From the NCBI RefSeq assembly GCF_900110105.1, contig NZ_FOCL01000001.1, forward strand, positions 868,001-932,000: 64,000 nucleotides of DNA, read 5' to 3'. The position numbers and the translations under genes are program-made. The notes under the pieces are model-generated. The model ran no database searches, was not told the origin of the DNA, and saw nothing but the letters and a program-made list of their open reading frames with translations. Position 1 is the stretch's first letter, and the number at the start of each line of letters is the position of its first letter. Shown here in pieces: positions 48,946 to 59,229 of this stretch. This DNA is from Mucilaginibacter gossypiicola. GTDB lineage: Bacteria > Bacteroidota > Bacteroidia > Sphingobacteriales > Sphingobacteriaceae.

Positions 48946-51792
48946 TTAAAATTTCAGTATTACTTTTTTCCCGTCATATTTTACCTGCTGCTTATTATTC
49001 AATTCAAATTGCAGCGGAACAGCTTTATTTTTGCTAACCCATACCACCTTGAACTTTTTGCTGCTTATCATATTGGCAAAGCTGCCTTTCCTATCGCCAA
49101 TGGTTAACGTTTTTTTTGCCTCATTATAAGTCAATTGTATCGTACTAAAGGCGCCTTTTTCATAGTTATAGTTGATGCCTTCGTCCTCATAAATGGTAAA
49201 TTCCGCGTCTTTACCCGTGTATACATATAAGGTGACCGGATCGGCCGGTTTTTCGCCGGTATATTGTATTTCAGGACCAAAAGGGATAATTGAACCTTCT
49301 TTTACGTATACAGGGATCCGATCATAAGGTGCATCTGCCGTTATAGTTTGCCCTCCGGCTGTGTATTCACCATCGTATAAATTATACCAGCCGTTCCCCT
49401 TTGGTAAATAAATACTCCTGTTGGTTGCGTGATATTTGTAAACCGGATTAATAAGCAAAGCCGTACCAAAAAGATACTCATCGGCTATATTTTTCACGTT
49501 TTCATCCTGCCCGTAATCCATTATTAAACCACGCATTAGGGTATAATCATGATGGTATGCCATGCCTGCCAAACTGTAGATATAAGGCATTAAGCGATAG
49601 CGTAGCTTATCATAATAAAGCATACTCTGATAAGCAGGATGGTTTTCGGGAGCTACATTATAAATTTCGCGGTACGGAAACTGGCCATGCACCCTAAATA
49701 AAGGCACGAATGAGCCAAACTGGTACCAGCGTGTTATTTGCTCGCGCCATTCGGCCAAATCTTTTTCGTTTGGTTGCTCGTAGCGATGTTCAACTGCAAA
49801 ACCACCTATGTCCATAGTCCAGTAAGGTATACCCGACAAGGCAAAATTGATCCCGGCCGGGATCTGGTTTTTCATATCGTCCCAACGGGCAGCAATGTCG
49901 CCGCTCCAGGTAGCTGCCGCATAGCGCTGTAAGCCTCCATAGGCCGAGCGGGTTAACAGAAATACACGCTCATTTGGATTGGTTCCGCGTTGTCCCTCAT
50001 AAATGCCCTTTGCATTTTGAAGCGGAAATGCGTTAAAATATTGTGTTGATGATCCTAAATAAGTAGGGTTCATAAAATCTTTGCGGCTTTGTATATTCAG
50101 GTTCGAGGTTATATCCGGTTCTGAAGCATCCATCCACCATGCGTCTACGCCTTTGGTATACAACTTTTTATTCATCAGCCCCCAGAAGGCCTCTCTTGCT
50201 TTCGGGTTGTAAGCGTCATAAAAGGTGGAGAAATACCCTTTACCTATCCAATCCCGCTGACGGTTTGCTATATTTCGCTTATACAGCCAGCCATTTTTAT
50301 CAAAGTATTTATAACTTTCAATCCCTTCATAAAATTTAGCCCATACAGAGATCATAAAATGAGTGTGGTACTCATCATGTAGTGTGCTGATCATTCCGGC
50401 AGGATCAGGAAACCGGCTTTCGTCAAATTCCTGGCTTCCCCATTGGTCTTCCTTCCAGTATGACCAGTCTTCAACAATATTATCCAGCGGTATTTGTCTG
50501 CGCCTGAACTCCTTTACAGTATTCAATACTTCATCCTGGGTTTTATAACGCTCACGGCTTTGCCATAAGCCCATTGCCCATTTAGGCATGATTACAGCTT
50601 TGCCGGTAATGGTACGATACCCGCTGATAATGTCATCGGCATTTTTTCCATATACAAAATAGTAATTGAGCTGATTGCCCGATTCTGAGTCGAATGCATA
50701 TTTATTTTGCTGCTCCCGACTTAGTGGACTTAACCACTTTAATGCGATGAATGATTCATCTGCATCGGGCAGCCATTCAATTTTAATGGGGTATTTTTTG
50801 TCTTTGATCAGATCGACATTTAATACCGCAGTGCCTGGGTTCCAGCCCTGCCTCCAGCGGTCGGCCAGTAACTTACCATCAATCCATATCTTTACATAAC
50901 CTGCATATTTAAGCCAAAACTGGTGGCTTCCGGTATATGCTGATGCAATAGAGCCTGTCCAGCTCACTTTTCCTTCTCCCAATTTATAGCCTTGGGGGAA
51001 ATTTTTCATATCCTCCAAAAAGGAATAATCGATATTAGATTCCGGCCGTTGCACAAAAACAGCAGCAGAATCTGTCTTTTTAGCATAAGTAGCAGTTAGC
51101 CAACCTTCACTCCCATCTGCGGCAAATAGCTTCAACTCCGAAATAGACTGATAATCGCGGCTATCACCAAACTTAGTTAAGGAGTAATTATCCCACAGGA
51201 TACCATAATTTTTACTTGAAACCAGGAAAGGTACAGCTACCTCTGTATTGTTCTGGAACAGTTCCAGATGCTGGTTTTTAAAGTTTACGATTCCATTTTG
51301 ATGCTGACCTAAACCATAGATGGCTTCATCGGCCGGACTGTTAAAGCTTTGAACAATATGATATGAGCTTTCGCCATTATTTGATACAGGAACAAATGTC
51401 CGGTCGGCGCTTTCACCTAAAATAAGCTTATTTGCCTTATCGGTAAAGCTCACCGTACCCTGAGGCAACAAAACGTGTGCGATAACCGATGATGTTGAAA
51501 GCAATAACTGATTACCTTTTTGAACAACACTCCAGGAAACAGGAGATTTGGCACCGTCAATTGCCATTAAGCTTTTACTTGTTGAAAAGGAGCTTTCGGG
51601 AGTTGCCGTTACATGAATAATTTTATCAGAAATAACCTGCAACCTGAGCAGGCCGGCATCCTGCGCTGATTTTTTAGACAGTTTAACAATAATTCCATCG
51701 GTTACTTTTTTATAAACATTTTGGGCAACAGCAGGCGTAAATGAAGCAGCTGAAAAAAAAGTACAAGTACACAGTAGTATACGCTTTAGCAT
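48946..51792 (-). CDS. GH31 alpha-xylosidase with inserted PA14 domain
   Basis: 948 aa from the ATG in MLKRILLCTCTFFSAASFTP; an upstream extension to 51843 has no signal-peptide sense. PA14 domain at about 210-350 (YAGYVKIWIDGKLLADRW), inserted in the N-terminal beta-domain as in CjXyl31A and BoGH31A. Catalytic nucleophile Asp in DAWWMDASEPD near 554 and acid/base Asp in TWSGDIAARW near 631. Releases alpha-1,6-xylose from xyloglucan oligosaccharides. Divergent from susC; its upstream region holds the 40-bp element. Confidence 0.93.
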   Translation of the reverse strand: MLKRILLCTCTFFSAASFTPAVAQNVYKKVTDGIIVKLSKKSAQDAGLLRLQVISDKIIHVTATPESSFSTSKSLMAIDGAKSPVSWSVVQKGNQLLLSTSSVIAHVLLPQGTVSFTDKANKLILGESADRTFVPVSNNGESSYHIVQSFNSPADEAIYGLGQHQNGIVNFKNQHLELFQNNTEVAVPFLVSSKNYGILWDNYSLTKFGDSRDYQSISELKLFAADGSEGWLTATYAKKTDSAAVFVQRPESNIDYSFLEDMKNFPQGYKLGEGKVSWTGSIASAYTGSHQFWLKYAGYVKIWIDGKLLADRWRQGWNPGTAVLNVDLIKDKKYPIKIEWLPDADESFIALKWLSPLSREQQNKYAFDSESGNQLNYYFVYGKNADDIISGYRTITGKAVIMPKWAMGLWQSRERYKTQDEVLNTVKEFRRRQIPLDNIVEDWSYWKEDQWGSQEFDESRFPDPAGMISTLHDEYHTHFMISVWAKFYEGIESYKYFDKNGWLYKRNIANRQRDWIGKGYFSTFYDAYNPKAREAFWGLMNKKLYTKGVDAWWMDASEPDITSNLNIQSRKDFMNPTYLGSSTQYFNAFPLQNAKGIYEGQRGTNPNERVFLLTRSAYGGLQRYAAATWSGDIAARWDDMKNQIPAGINFALSGIPYWTMDIGGFAVEHRYEQPNEKDLAEWREQITRWYQFGSFVPLFRVHGQFPYREIYNVAPENHPAYQSMLYYDKLRYRLMPYIYSLAGMAYHHDYTLMRGLIMDYGQDENVKNIADEYLFGTALLINPVYKYHATNRSIYLPKGNGWYNLYDGEYTAGGQTITADAPYDRIPVYVKEGSIIPFGPEIQYTGEKPADPVTLYVYTGKDAEFTIYEDEGINYNYEKGAFSTIQLTYNEAKKTLTIGDRKGSFANMISSKKFKVVWVSKNKAVPLQFELNNKQQVKYDGKKVILKF

Positions 51793-51905
51793 AGTATTAA
51801 TTAAATAGGTTATAATATTGATTACACCAATAAACAGGTTCATAATAGCACAAGACGATTACAAAATCTTCTCGTTTTTCGATGGGCTAAAGGTAAAAAG
51901 CGGTT

Positions 51906-51945
51906 ACGCAATCGATTGTTTACAAATAGGGACACAAATGTTAAT
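51906..51945 (-). promoter_or_regulatory. 40-bp operator-like element, GH31 side
   Basis: Contains the palindrome CAATCGATTG followed by TTTACAAATAGGGA and CACAAATGTTAAT. Its reverse complement is at 52371-52410 with one mismatch in 40. It lies 114 nt before the GH31 start. Candidate activator or LacI-type repressor site shared by the divergent promoters. Confidence 0.7.
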
Positions 51946-52370
51946 TAATCACCAGAGATGCATTAACATTTAGATAGCCTAATATATAGCAACAAGCAAT
52001 ACAAAGAATATAATGCTTAAAGCGTCCTGAAGTAAGTTCGCATTAAACCAAACGACTGACAAGATTAATTTTATCTGCATAAATTTCCGGTCAATTTATC
52101 ATCCTATCTGCTTAACGGCTCTGTCAATTATCTAAAAGTCAGAGTTAACTGTATCTTCTAATATGATACAAGGGCTGCCTGTACCATATTTTCATAATAA
52201 ATTTATTGTCTTTCATGGCAAATCACTACCAATAAAGTTCCCATTTACTCAAGTCAATATTGAATTCCTGCTCCTTTTTTTGCCCATTTTGTTAATCATT
52301 TTGGCTTGTTTTCTTCTGAACCCCAACGCATAATTAGTTTAAATAACTGAAAATCAATAAACTAACCAAG

Positions 52371-52410
52371 ATTAACATTTGTATCCCTATTTGTAAACAA
52401 TCGATTGCGT
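52371..52410 (+). promoter_or_regulatory. 40-bp operator-like element, susC side
   Basis: An inverted copy of 51906-51945 (39 of 40 identical), 440 nt before the susC start. The two copies are in mirror orientation relative to their genes, so each reads the same way from its own promoter. Confidence 0.7.
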
Positions 52411-52848
52411 CGAGCCCTCTAATTTTATCTTCTACAAAGCGTCATTTGTTCTATATCACTGCCGCCTGTCTGATACCAACACAATGGTTAAGACGAGATA
52501 ACCAATTTTAATAGTAACCTAATTTAAACTAAGCATTATGCCCAAACGCGTACTTATAAGCACCTGCGCTATTTTCCTGCCGTACAGTTACGAAAAACTG
52601 TTATGAGCCACTTAATACCGCTTAAGTAAGATACTCACCCATCAGCTCTGTATTTCATAAAAGCATTCAGTATTCCAATATCTATGTGATTATCCTGGTA
52701 ATCATTTTCATCCAGAACATCAGATAGTTTCAAAAAGAGCTCGTCGGTATAAAAAAGTATGACAAATAATTATGAATGGAGAAAAGCAAATTAATTACTA
52801 ACAAAACAACAATGAACCAATTATCAACCCTTAAAATCCTATTATCAG

Positions 52849-55800
52849 ATGGATAAAATTTTACAAAAGAGAGTGAAATATAAGATTTCATTAATTGTGG
52901 CGGGCATATTCTTCTGTCTTTCCGCTCACGCACAAACCGTTAATATTACGGGTAAAGTAACAAGTGCAGACGACGGCCAACCGATACCAGGAGCAACTAT
53001 TAAAATTAAGGGAACAAGCTATAGTGCTGCATCCGGCGCAGACGGTAATTATTCGATAGCAGCTGCACCTGGCAAAACACTTGTATTTAGCTTCTTAGGG
53101 TTTTCGCCGCAGGAAATAACGGTTAAACAAACAGGTGCAATTAACGTTAGGCTCAATTCAACATCCAGCAATTTAAACGAGGTTGTTGTTATCGGTTATG
53201 CTAAGGCACGAAGAAAAGACGTTACAGGTTCTATAAGTTCAATATCGGGAGCCGATTTGCGCCAAACGCAACCAACTACTTTTGACCAGGCCCTGCAGGG
53301 TAAGGTTGCAGGGGTTGTGGTTCAACAAGTGTCGGGCCAGCCTGGAGGCGGTGTATCTATTCAAATACGTGGTGTGTCGTCAATAAGCGGCTCTAATTCG
53401 CCACTGTACGTAATAGATGGTATTATTATCCCTCCGGTTTCCGACCCCGGTAACGGTTCTAATCCATTAAATAGCATCAATCCTGCCGAAATTGAATCAA
53501 TAGATGTGTTGAAAGATGCTTCGGCGACAGCCATATACGGTTCGCAGGCAACCAATGGCGTAGTAGTTATCACTACAAAAAGGGGCAAAGCCGGACCGCC
53601 GCGGATAACTTATGATTTTTATACCGGTTACCAGGAAATAGCCAAGCGGCTCCCAACAGTAGATTTGCCACAGCTTGCCACTTTTATTAATGCCCGGGCC
53701 GCTGTTTGGGGCTTCGATGCCAGGCCCGAATTTGCCAATCCCCAATATTTAGGTCCCGGTACCGACTGGCAAAAAGAATTATTCCGGAAAGCGCCGATGA
53801 TGAATCATACACTTACTGTAAGCGGCGGGGATGCCAGAACCCAATATTTACTATCAACCTCGTATTTTAACCAGGAAGGGATAGCTCTTGGATCTGATTT
53901 TAAAAGATACTCCTTAAGGCTGAATTTAGATAACAAAACCACTAGTTGGCTAAAAATAGGAACCAGCCTTCAATTGGCGCATATTAATGAAAATGTAAAT
54001 TCAACTGCCAGCAATGTAATCAGCACCGCATTAAGCCTTACCCCGGATGTTCCGGTAACCAACAGTGACGGCTCCTGGGGTGGTGTTACAAACACCAACG
54101 GTTGGGTACAACCTGTTGCCAACCCGGTGGCATTAGCGAGCATTGTCAAAGACCTAAAAAGGAGGAATCAAATATTCGGCAATGTGTATGCTGAAATACA
54201 GTTCACTAAAGATCTGTCGCTGCGAAATGAATTATCCGGTAACTTCGATTTTAATACGGAAGATAAGTTTTCGCCAACTTATAGTTTTGGTAAAGGCACT
54301 CCCAGTCCTAACAGCGGTTCCTCTTCCGCCGGCCAAAATTTCTATATTGTAATACGCAATTTTTTAACTTACAACCATAATTTCAATAAATTTCATATCG
54401 ATGCCTTAGCAGGGCATGAATCGCAGGAGAGCACTTTTGAAAATGTTGGCGGCGGGCGAAGGAATTTTCCTTCAAACAATGTACAGGCGCTTAGTGCAGG
54501 GGATGCTACTACGGCCACAAACTTCGGCGATAATTCAAATTCAAACCCCACTGGCGGCTCTGCACAGGAATCCTATTTCGGCCGTATCAATTTTTCATGG
54601 GCTGATAAATACCTGCTCACCGGCAATTTACGAAACGATGGTTCTTCAAATTTTCCAGCTAATAATCGTTGGGTTACTACCTATTCAGGTGGATTTGCCT
54701 GGAAAATCAATAATGAGGCATTTTTGAAAGGGGTGAAAAGTATAAATGAATTGAAATTGAGACTCGGTTATGGTCTTACCAACAATCAAGGCATACCGGG
54801 CAACACCTTTGTAACCCAACTTGCATCGGTTGCTAATGGCCTATCAGGTACAGCGCAGTTTCAAAACAATTTGGCAAACCCGTCTGTAAAATGGGAAAAA
54901 ACAGATTATTACAGTGCCGGGATAGACGGATCGTTTTGGAATGGGCGGTTAGGTTTTTCATTAGACGTTTACGACCGCGAAACACACGGCCTTTTATTAC
55001 AGGTGCCGCTTCCAGGATACACTGGTACTGTTGCGGGTTATGGGCCGGGGTCCATGCAAGCGCCTTATGCCAATGTCGGCTCGCTAAGTAACAAAGGATT
55101 TGATTTGCAAATTAACTCTACCAATATTAATTCTAAAAATTTCACCTGGAAAACTTCTTTTACCATATCGCGGAATATTAATAAAGTAATCTACTTAGGT
55201 GCGGGGGGAAGTGAGGCCAACTTAAGCAAGAAATCTTATGTAATTAACGATATAATTGAAAAAACTACGGTTGGCCAGCCCATTGGCGAATTTTATGGCT
55301 ATGTATTTGACGGGGTTTTTGCAACTCCAAAAGATTTTCAAAACCATGCCCGGCCTGCCGACCCAAATGGTAACCCTTATCCGATTTCTCCATCGGGCGG
55401 CGGTATCTGGTACGGCGACCGTATGTTCAAGGATTTGAATGGTGACGGTATTATCGACTCAAAAGACCAAACCTTTTTGGGTTCCCCAATCCCCAAATTC
55501 CAGTATGGTATCAATAATACATTTAACTACAAAAATTTTGATCTGAATATTTTCTTCAGTGGCAGTTACGGCAACAAGGTGTTCAATCAAATGGCGGTAC
55601 CGCAAACAGATCCGCAAAATCATACTACCTATTTTACATCGGTATTAAATTATGCAAAATTGGCTATGGTAGATCCTAACGGCTCTCCATCCGATGTTAA
55701 CAATGTATATGTTACCAATCCGAATACTACCGTTGTAGGGTTGAGAAATGACAATACCAACAGCAATAATCGTCCTAATAGTTTGATGATCCAGGATGGT

Positions 55801-56040
55801 TCATTCCTGCGGTGCAAAAATATCACCTTAGGTTACCGCTTATCGGAAAGTCTTTTATCAAAAATATCTGTGCAGTCTGTTAGGATATATGCCAATGTAT
55901 CCAATGCATTCATAATTACAAAATATAAAGGTATGGATCCTGAAATTGGTTCGTGGGACCCGCTTCAGGCAGGTTGGGACAGCGGTTATTATCCGCAGCC
56001 AAGGGTATTTACTATTGGTGCAAACATAACCTTGAAATAA
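52849..56040 (+). CDS. susC: SusC/RagA-family TonB-dependent outer-membrane transporter
   Basis: 1063 aa. Signal peptide (ISLIVAGIFFCLSAHAQ), then a carboxypeptidase-D-like domain (about 33-115, ITGKVTSADDGQPIPGATIK) and the TonB-box region NEVVVIGYAKARRKDVTGS, then the plug (LQGKVAGVVVQQVSGQPGGG) and beta-barrel. Imports oligosaccharides captured by SusD and the surface lipoproteins. First gene of the plus-strand operon susC-susD-SGBP-GH5. Confidence 0.97.
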   Translation: MDKILQKRVKYKISLIVAGIFFCLSAHAQTVNITGKVTSADDGQPIPGATIKIKGTSYSAASGADGNYSIAAAPGKTLVFSFLGFSPQEITVKQTGAINVRLNSTSSNLNEVVVIGYAKARRKDVTGSISSISGADLRQTQPTTFDQALQGKVAGVVVQQVSGQPGGGVSIQIRGVSSISGSNSPLYVIDGIIIPPVSDPGNGSNPLNSINPAEIESIDVLKDASATAIYGSQATNGVVVITTKRGKAGPPRITYDFYTGYQEIAKRLPTVDLPQLATFINARAAVWGFDARPEFANPQYLGPGTDWQKELFRKAPMMNHTLTVSGGDARTQYLLSTSYFNQEGIALGSDFKRYSLRLNLDNKTTSWLKIGTSLQLAHINENVNSTASNVISTALSLTPDVPVTNSDGSWGGVTNTNGWVQPVANPVALASIVKDLKRRNQIFGNVYAEIQFTKDLSLRNELSGNFDFNTEDKFSPTYSFGKGTPSPNSGSSSAGQNFYIVIRNFLTYNHNFNKFHIDALAGHESQESTFENVGGGRRNFPSNNVQALSAGDATTATNFGDNSNSNPTGGSAQESYFGRINFSWADKYLLTGNLRNDGSSNFPANNRWVTTYSGGFAWKINNEAFLKGVKSINELKLRLGYGLTNNQGIPGNTFVTQLASVANGLSGTAQFQNNLANPSVKWEKTDYYSAGIDGSFWNGRLGFSLDVYDRETHGLLLQVPLPGYTGTVAGYGPGSMQAPYANVGSLSNKGFDLQINSTNINSKNFTWKTSFTISRNINKVIYLGAGGSEANLSKKSYVINDIIEKTTVGQPIGEFYGYVFDGVFATPKDFQNHARPADPNGNPYPISPSGGGIWYGDRMFKDLNGDGIIDSKDQTFLGSPIPKFQYGINNTFNYKNFDLNIFFSGSYGNKVFNQMAVPQTDPQNHTTYFTSVLNYAKLAMVDPNGSPSDVNNVYVTNPNTTVVGLRNDNTNSNNRPNSLMIQDGSFLRCKNITLGYRLSESLLSKISVQSVRIYANVSNAFIITKYKGMDPEIGSWDPLQAGWDSGYYPQPRVFTIGANITLK

Positions 56041-56065
56041 TAAAACGATCACCGATTAAAAATAT

Positions 56066-57661
56066 ATGTTTATGAAATTAATTAACAAAATTATTATCAT
56101 CCTGCTATGTGCGGCAGCAGTGGCCGGATGTAAAAAGAGCTTTTTGGACCGTCCGTCCAACTCGCAGATAAGTTCTAATAATTTTTACAAAACCACCTCC
56201 GATTTACGACTGGCTACGGCAAGCCTCTACGGCGGTTCGTTGTGGTGGCAATGGCACAATGGCGCCTGGTTACCACTTGGCGACGTATTGAGCGGCACCG
56301 GCAGCTTTCAGTATAGTAACGATTTGGTACAGCTTTTTACACGCACTATTACCCCGCAAAATGGCCTCGTGACAACTGGTTGGGTTGGGTTGTACAATGT
56401 TATAGCGCAATGTAATGGGGTTATCAATGCCATACAACAACAGGCGTCTCCGTCCATTTCTGCAGCAGACCGAAATGCTGCCATTGGTGAGGCAAAATTT
56501 ATTCGTGCCGTAGCTTATTATCATTTGGCGGTATATTGGGGTGCAGTGCCAATTATTGAAGATAACAGCAAACTGATACAAGATCCGCTGCGTAATCGCA
56601 ACATTGCTTCAGATGTCTATAAATTCGTTGCTAAAGACCTGACTTATGCAGCACAATACCTCCCCAAAACAGATGAAAAAGGGCGGGTTACTACATGGTC
56701 GGCGCAGGGAATGCTGGGCAAGGTATATTTGACGATGGCGGGTTTAGGCAAAAGTGGCAGCCGCGACCAGGCTTTATTAGATAGTGCCAAAAAGTATGCG
56801 GGCAATGTGTGTAAAAATAGTGGGTTGAGTTTGCTTCCCAGTTATTATGACCTTTTCAAGGCGCAAAACAACGATAACGTTGAATCATTATTTTCGCTTC
56901 AATGGGCCGCAGGTGTTGGTTATGGAAACGGCAACAATTTACAAACTTATTTTTCGCCAACGGCCGTTGTACTTCCTCAACAACAAGGTGGCTGGCAACC
57001 CTTACAGCCAACATATGATTTATACCGGATGTATTCTGCTAAGGATACGGTAAGGCGCAAAGCCACTATTATGCTCAACGGAGATTTTTATCCCGAATTG
57101 AATGCTGCCGGCGGTGGTTATAAGGCGACAGGTACGGGCCTGAAAAAACACATTATTGGCAACGAGAAAGATAACAATTCGCCAACAATGGATACATGGT
57201 CATCCATCGAACACAATGCGATTCTTAGATTGGCCGATGTGTATTTGGTATATGCCGAAGCTATTTTGGGCAATAATACTACAACAAGCGACGGTGACGC
57301 GCTAACCTATTTTAATAAAGTGCGGGCAAGGGCCGGTGTGGATATTGTGACTGTACTGACCCCTGCTACACTGCGTACGGAGAGAAGAGTTGAACTGGCC
57401 TTTGAAGGACAATATTGGATAGACCTCGTTAGGTATTCTTATTATGATCCAACTAATGCTGTGAAGTTTCTTAATGATCAGGATGCAACTCACGGTCGGA
57501 TTTCGTTTACTTATGACCCGGCAACGAAAATAGCTACAAGGGACACCACTAAGCTACCATCTACGCTTCCGGCAACTATCAATTCATTTACGTTGCCAAT
57601 TCCGTCATCAGAGTTGACCAGTGACCCGAAATTAGCTGAGCCACCGGTACCATATTATTAA
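56066..57661 (+). CDS. susD: SusD/RagB-family surface glycan-binding lipoprotein
   Basis: 531 aa. Lipoprotein signal IIILLCAAAVAGCKKSFLDR with Cys near 21-23. SusD TPR-like helices (ISSNNFYKTTSDLRLATASL) and the C-terminal RagB pattern (RTERRVELAFEGQYWIDLVR). Forms a lid on SusC. The start may be 56066 or the second ATG 56072. 25 nt after susC. Confidence 0.96.
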   Translation: MFMKLINKIIIILLCAAAVAGCKKSFLDRPSNSQISSNNFYKTTSDLRLATASLYGGSLWWQWHNGAWLPLGDVLSGTGSFQYSNDLVQLFTRTITPQNGLVTTGWVGLYNVIAQCNGVINAIQQQASPSISAADRNAAIGEAKFIRAVAYYHLAVYWGAVPIIEDNSKLIQDPLRNRNIASDVYKFVAKDLTYAAQYLPKTDEKGRVTTWSAQGMLGKVYLTMAGLGKSGSRDQALLDSAKKYAGNVCKNSGLSLLPSYYDLFKAQNNDNVESLFSLQWAAGVGYGNGNNLQTYFSPTAVVLPQQQGGWQPLQPTYDLYRMYSAKDTVRRKATIMLNGDFYPELNAAGGGYKATGTGLKKHIIGNEKDNNSPTMDTWSSIEHNAILRLADVYLVYAEAILGNNTTTSDGDALTYFNKVRARAGVDIVTVLTPATLRTERRVELAFEGQYWIDLVRYSYYDPTNAVKFLNDQDATHGRISFTYDPATKIATRDTTKLPSTLPATINSFTLPIPSSELTSDPKLAEPPVPYY

Positions 57662-57685
57662 TTAAAAACATTAAAACATATTGTG

Positions 57686-59152
57686 ATGAAGAAAAAATCA
57701 TACCTACGCTTGTGTTTTTTGCCGCTATTCCTGATGGCAGTGGCATTATTACCGGCTTGTAAAAAAGACAAAAATGTTAGCGCTCCGCCGGTTATCGCAA
57801 ATATCAGGAGTTACGTAGCATCGCCAAATGATACGGTGTTGCACAATGCAGTTGCAAAAGGTCAATGGGTAGTAATAACCGGACAAAACCTGCAAAATGC
57901 CACTCAAATCTATTTTGACGGGGTTCCTGCCAGTTTTAATACTGCTTTGTTTGCTTCTAACAGTGCTGTAGTGCAAATCCCTGTAATACAGTTCTCAACC
58001 ATTGATACAACCAAGCTTTATACAGTGAAGTACACGACAACCGCAGGTTCTACAAGCTTCGCATTCAAATTAGGGCCTGCAGCGCCGACGATCACTGCTA
58101 TATCGAATGTATTCGCCGCCCCGGGAGATTCTGTTTATTTATATGGCACCAATTTGGTACTCGTTCAACGCTTTTTATATGGTGGCACCCAGATTTCATC
58201 ATTTAAATCAAGCCTGGACGGAACCGCCCTTGGCTTTGTGATGCCAGCGGCCACGCCTACCGACCAGATAATGGTGACAGCAAAGGCTGGAAGTGCCAAT
58301 TTTAAAATAGTTGCTTCTCCTACGATCACAGGCGTTTCAAACGAAAACGCCACTCCGGGCGATTCTGTGTTTGTTTATGGCACCTATCTTAAGAATATAG
58401 AGTCATTATCTTTTGCAGGAACACCGGTTACGTCCTTTAAGTCTTCAGCCGACGGCAGTTCTGTCCGTTTTGTTTTGCCGGCATTAACGAAAAGCGGGCC
58501 GGTTTCTGTTACAACAAAGTTTGGTGCAGCGGCTACTGTGTATAACGTGAATGATGTGGCGACCGGCAGAATATCTGATTGGGAATGGGGTGGCAATTTC
58601 AACTGGCAGTGGTGGGGCGGCTCCTATTATACCAACGGAAGCCCCGACTTTCCTGGCAATTCTACGCAGTATATGGTCCTGAAAACCGGCGTTCTGTCTG
58701 CTGGTGAAGGCAATACTTACTCAAGTTATGCGATTCGTATGGGGGCGGCACAATGGGTACCGTCATCCAATATGAATGATCCGGTTGATAATTGGGCGTT
58801 TAAGTTTGAGGTAAATGTATCAAAACCATGGAACGGAGGTACGATTGATATTTTGAGCGGAATAGATAACAGCCCTATAGCCAGGTGGGAACCATGGCAA
58901 AAAACCGCCACAATCACCGCGCCATATACTACTAATGGGTGGATAACTGTAACTATTCCGTTGTCTTCGTTCCGCAAAGCAGATCCTACTCTTGGAGAAG
59001 GCAAAGGAGCTCCTATAGCTAAAATTGCCGATTTATTAACCGCTTCAGGAAATAGTACTTGTTTGGTTTACATACATAATTATGGTACTTCAGATACGGC
59101 AACCGGTTTTTATGCGGCGTTTGACAATTTTAGAGTTGTGAAAATTAAGTAA
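57686..59152 (+). CDS. Surface glycan-binding lipoprotein with IPT/TIG domains (SGBP-B-like)
   Basis: 488 aa from the ATG at 57686 (a GTG lies directly before). Lipoprotein signal MAVALLPACKKDKN. Three IPT/TIG-type beta-sandwich repeats of about 80 residues (VVITGQNLQNATQIYFDGVP; PGDSVYLYGTNLVLVQRFLY; PGDSVFVYGTYLKNIESLSF), then a C-terminal domain rich in Trp (WEWGGNFNWQWWGGSYY) for glycan binding. Matches the layout of the SGBP-B proteins of xyloglucan loci. No enzyme domain. Confidence 0.9.
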   Translation: MKKKSYLRLCFLPLFLMAVALLPACKKDKNVSAPPVIANIRSYVASPNDTVLHNAVAKGQWVVITGQNLQNATQIYFDGVPASFNTALFASNSAVVQIPVIQFSTIDTTKLYTVKYTTTAGSTSFAFKLGPAAPTITAISNVFAAPGDSVYLYGTNLVLVQRFLYGGTQISSFKSSLDGTALGFVMPAATPTDQIMVTAKAGSANFKIVASPTITGVSNENATPGDSVFVYGTYLKNIESLSFAGTPVTSFKSSADGSSVRFVLPALTKSGPVSVTTKFGAAATVYNVNDVATGRISDWEWGGNFNWQWWGGSYYTNGSPDFPGNSTQYMVLKTGVLSAGEGNTYSSYAIRMGAAQWVPSSNMNDPVDNWAFKFEVNVSKPWNGGTIDILSGIDNSPIARWEPWQKTATITAPYTTNGWITVTIPLSSFRKADPTLGEGKGAPIAKIADLLTASGNSTCLVYIHNYGTSDTATGFYAAFDNFRVVKIK

Positions 59153-59229
59153 AAAGTTTAAGCCCCATAGCCAGGTAACACTACTATGGGGCATTAAAAG
59201 ATATTATTTCTATTAAAGTACACAGAACT

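Larger units (their letters stand above)
51793..52848. other. Divergent regulatory region of the polysaccharide locus
   Basis: About 1 kb between GH31 and susC without a gene. It holds a 40-bp element at 51906-51945 and its inverted copy at 52371-52410 (see those entries). The rest is AT-rich leader sequence. Confidence 0.7.
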
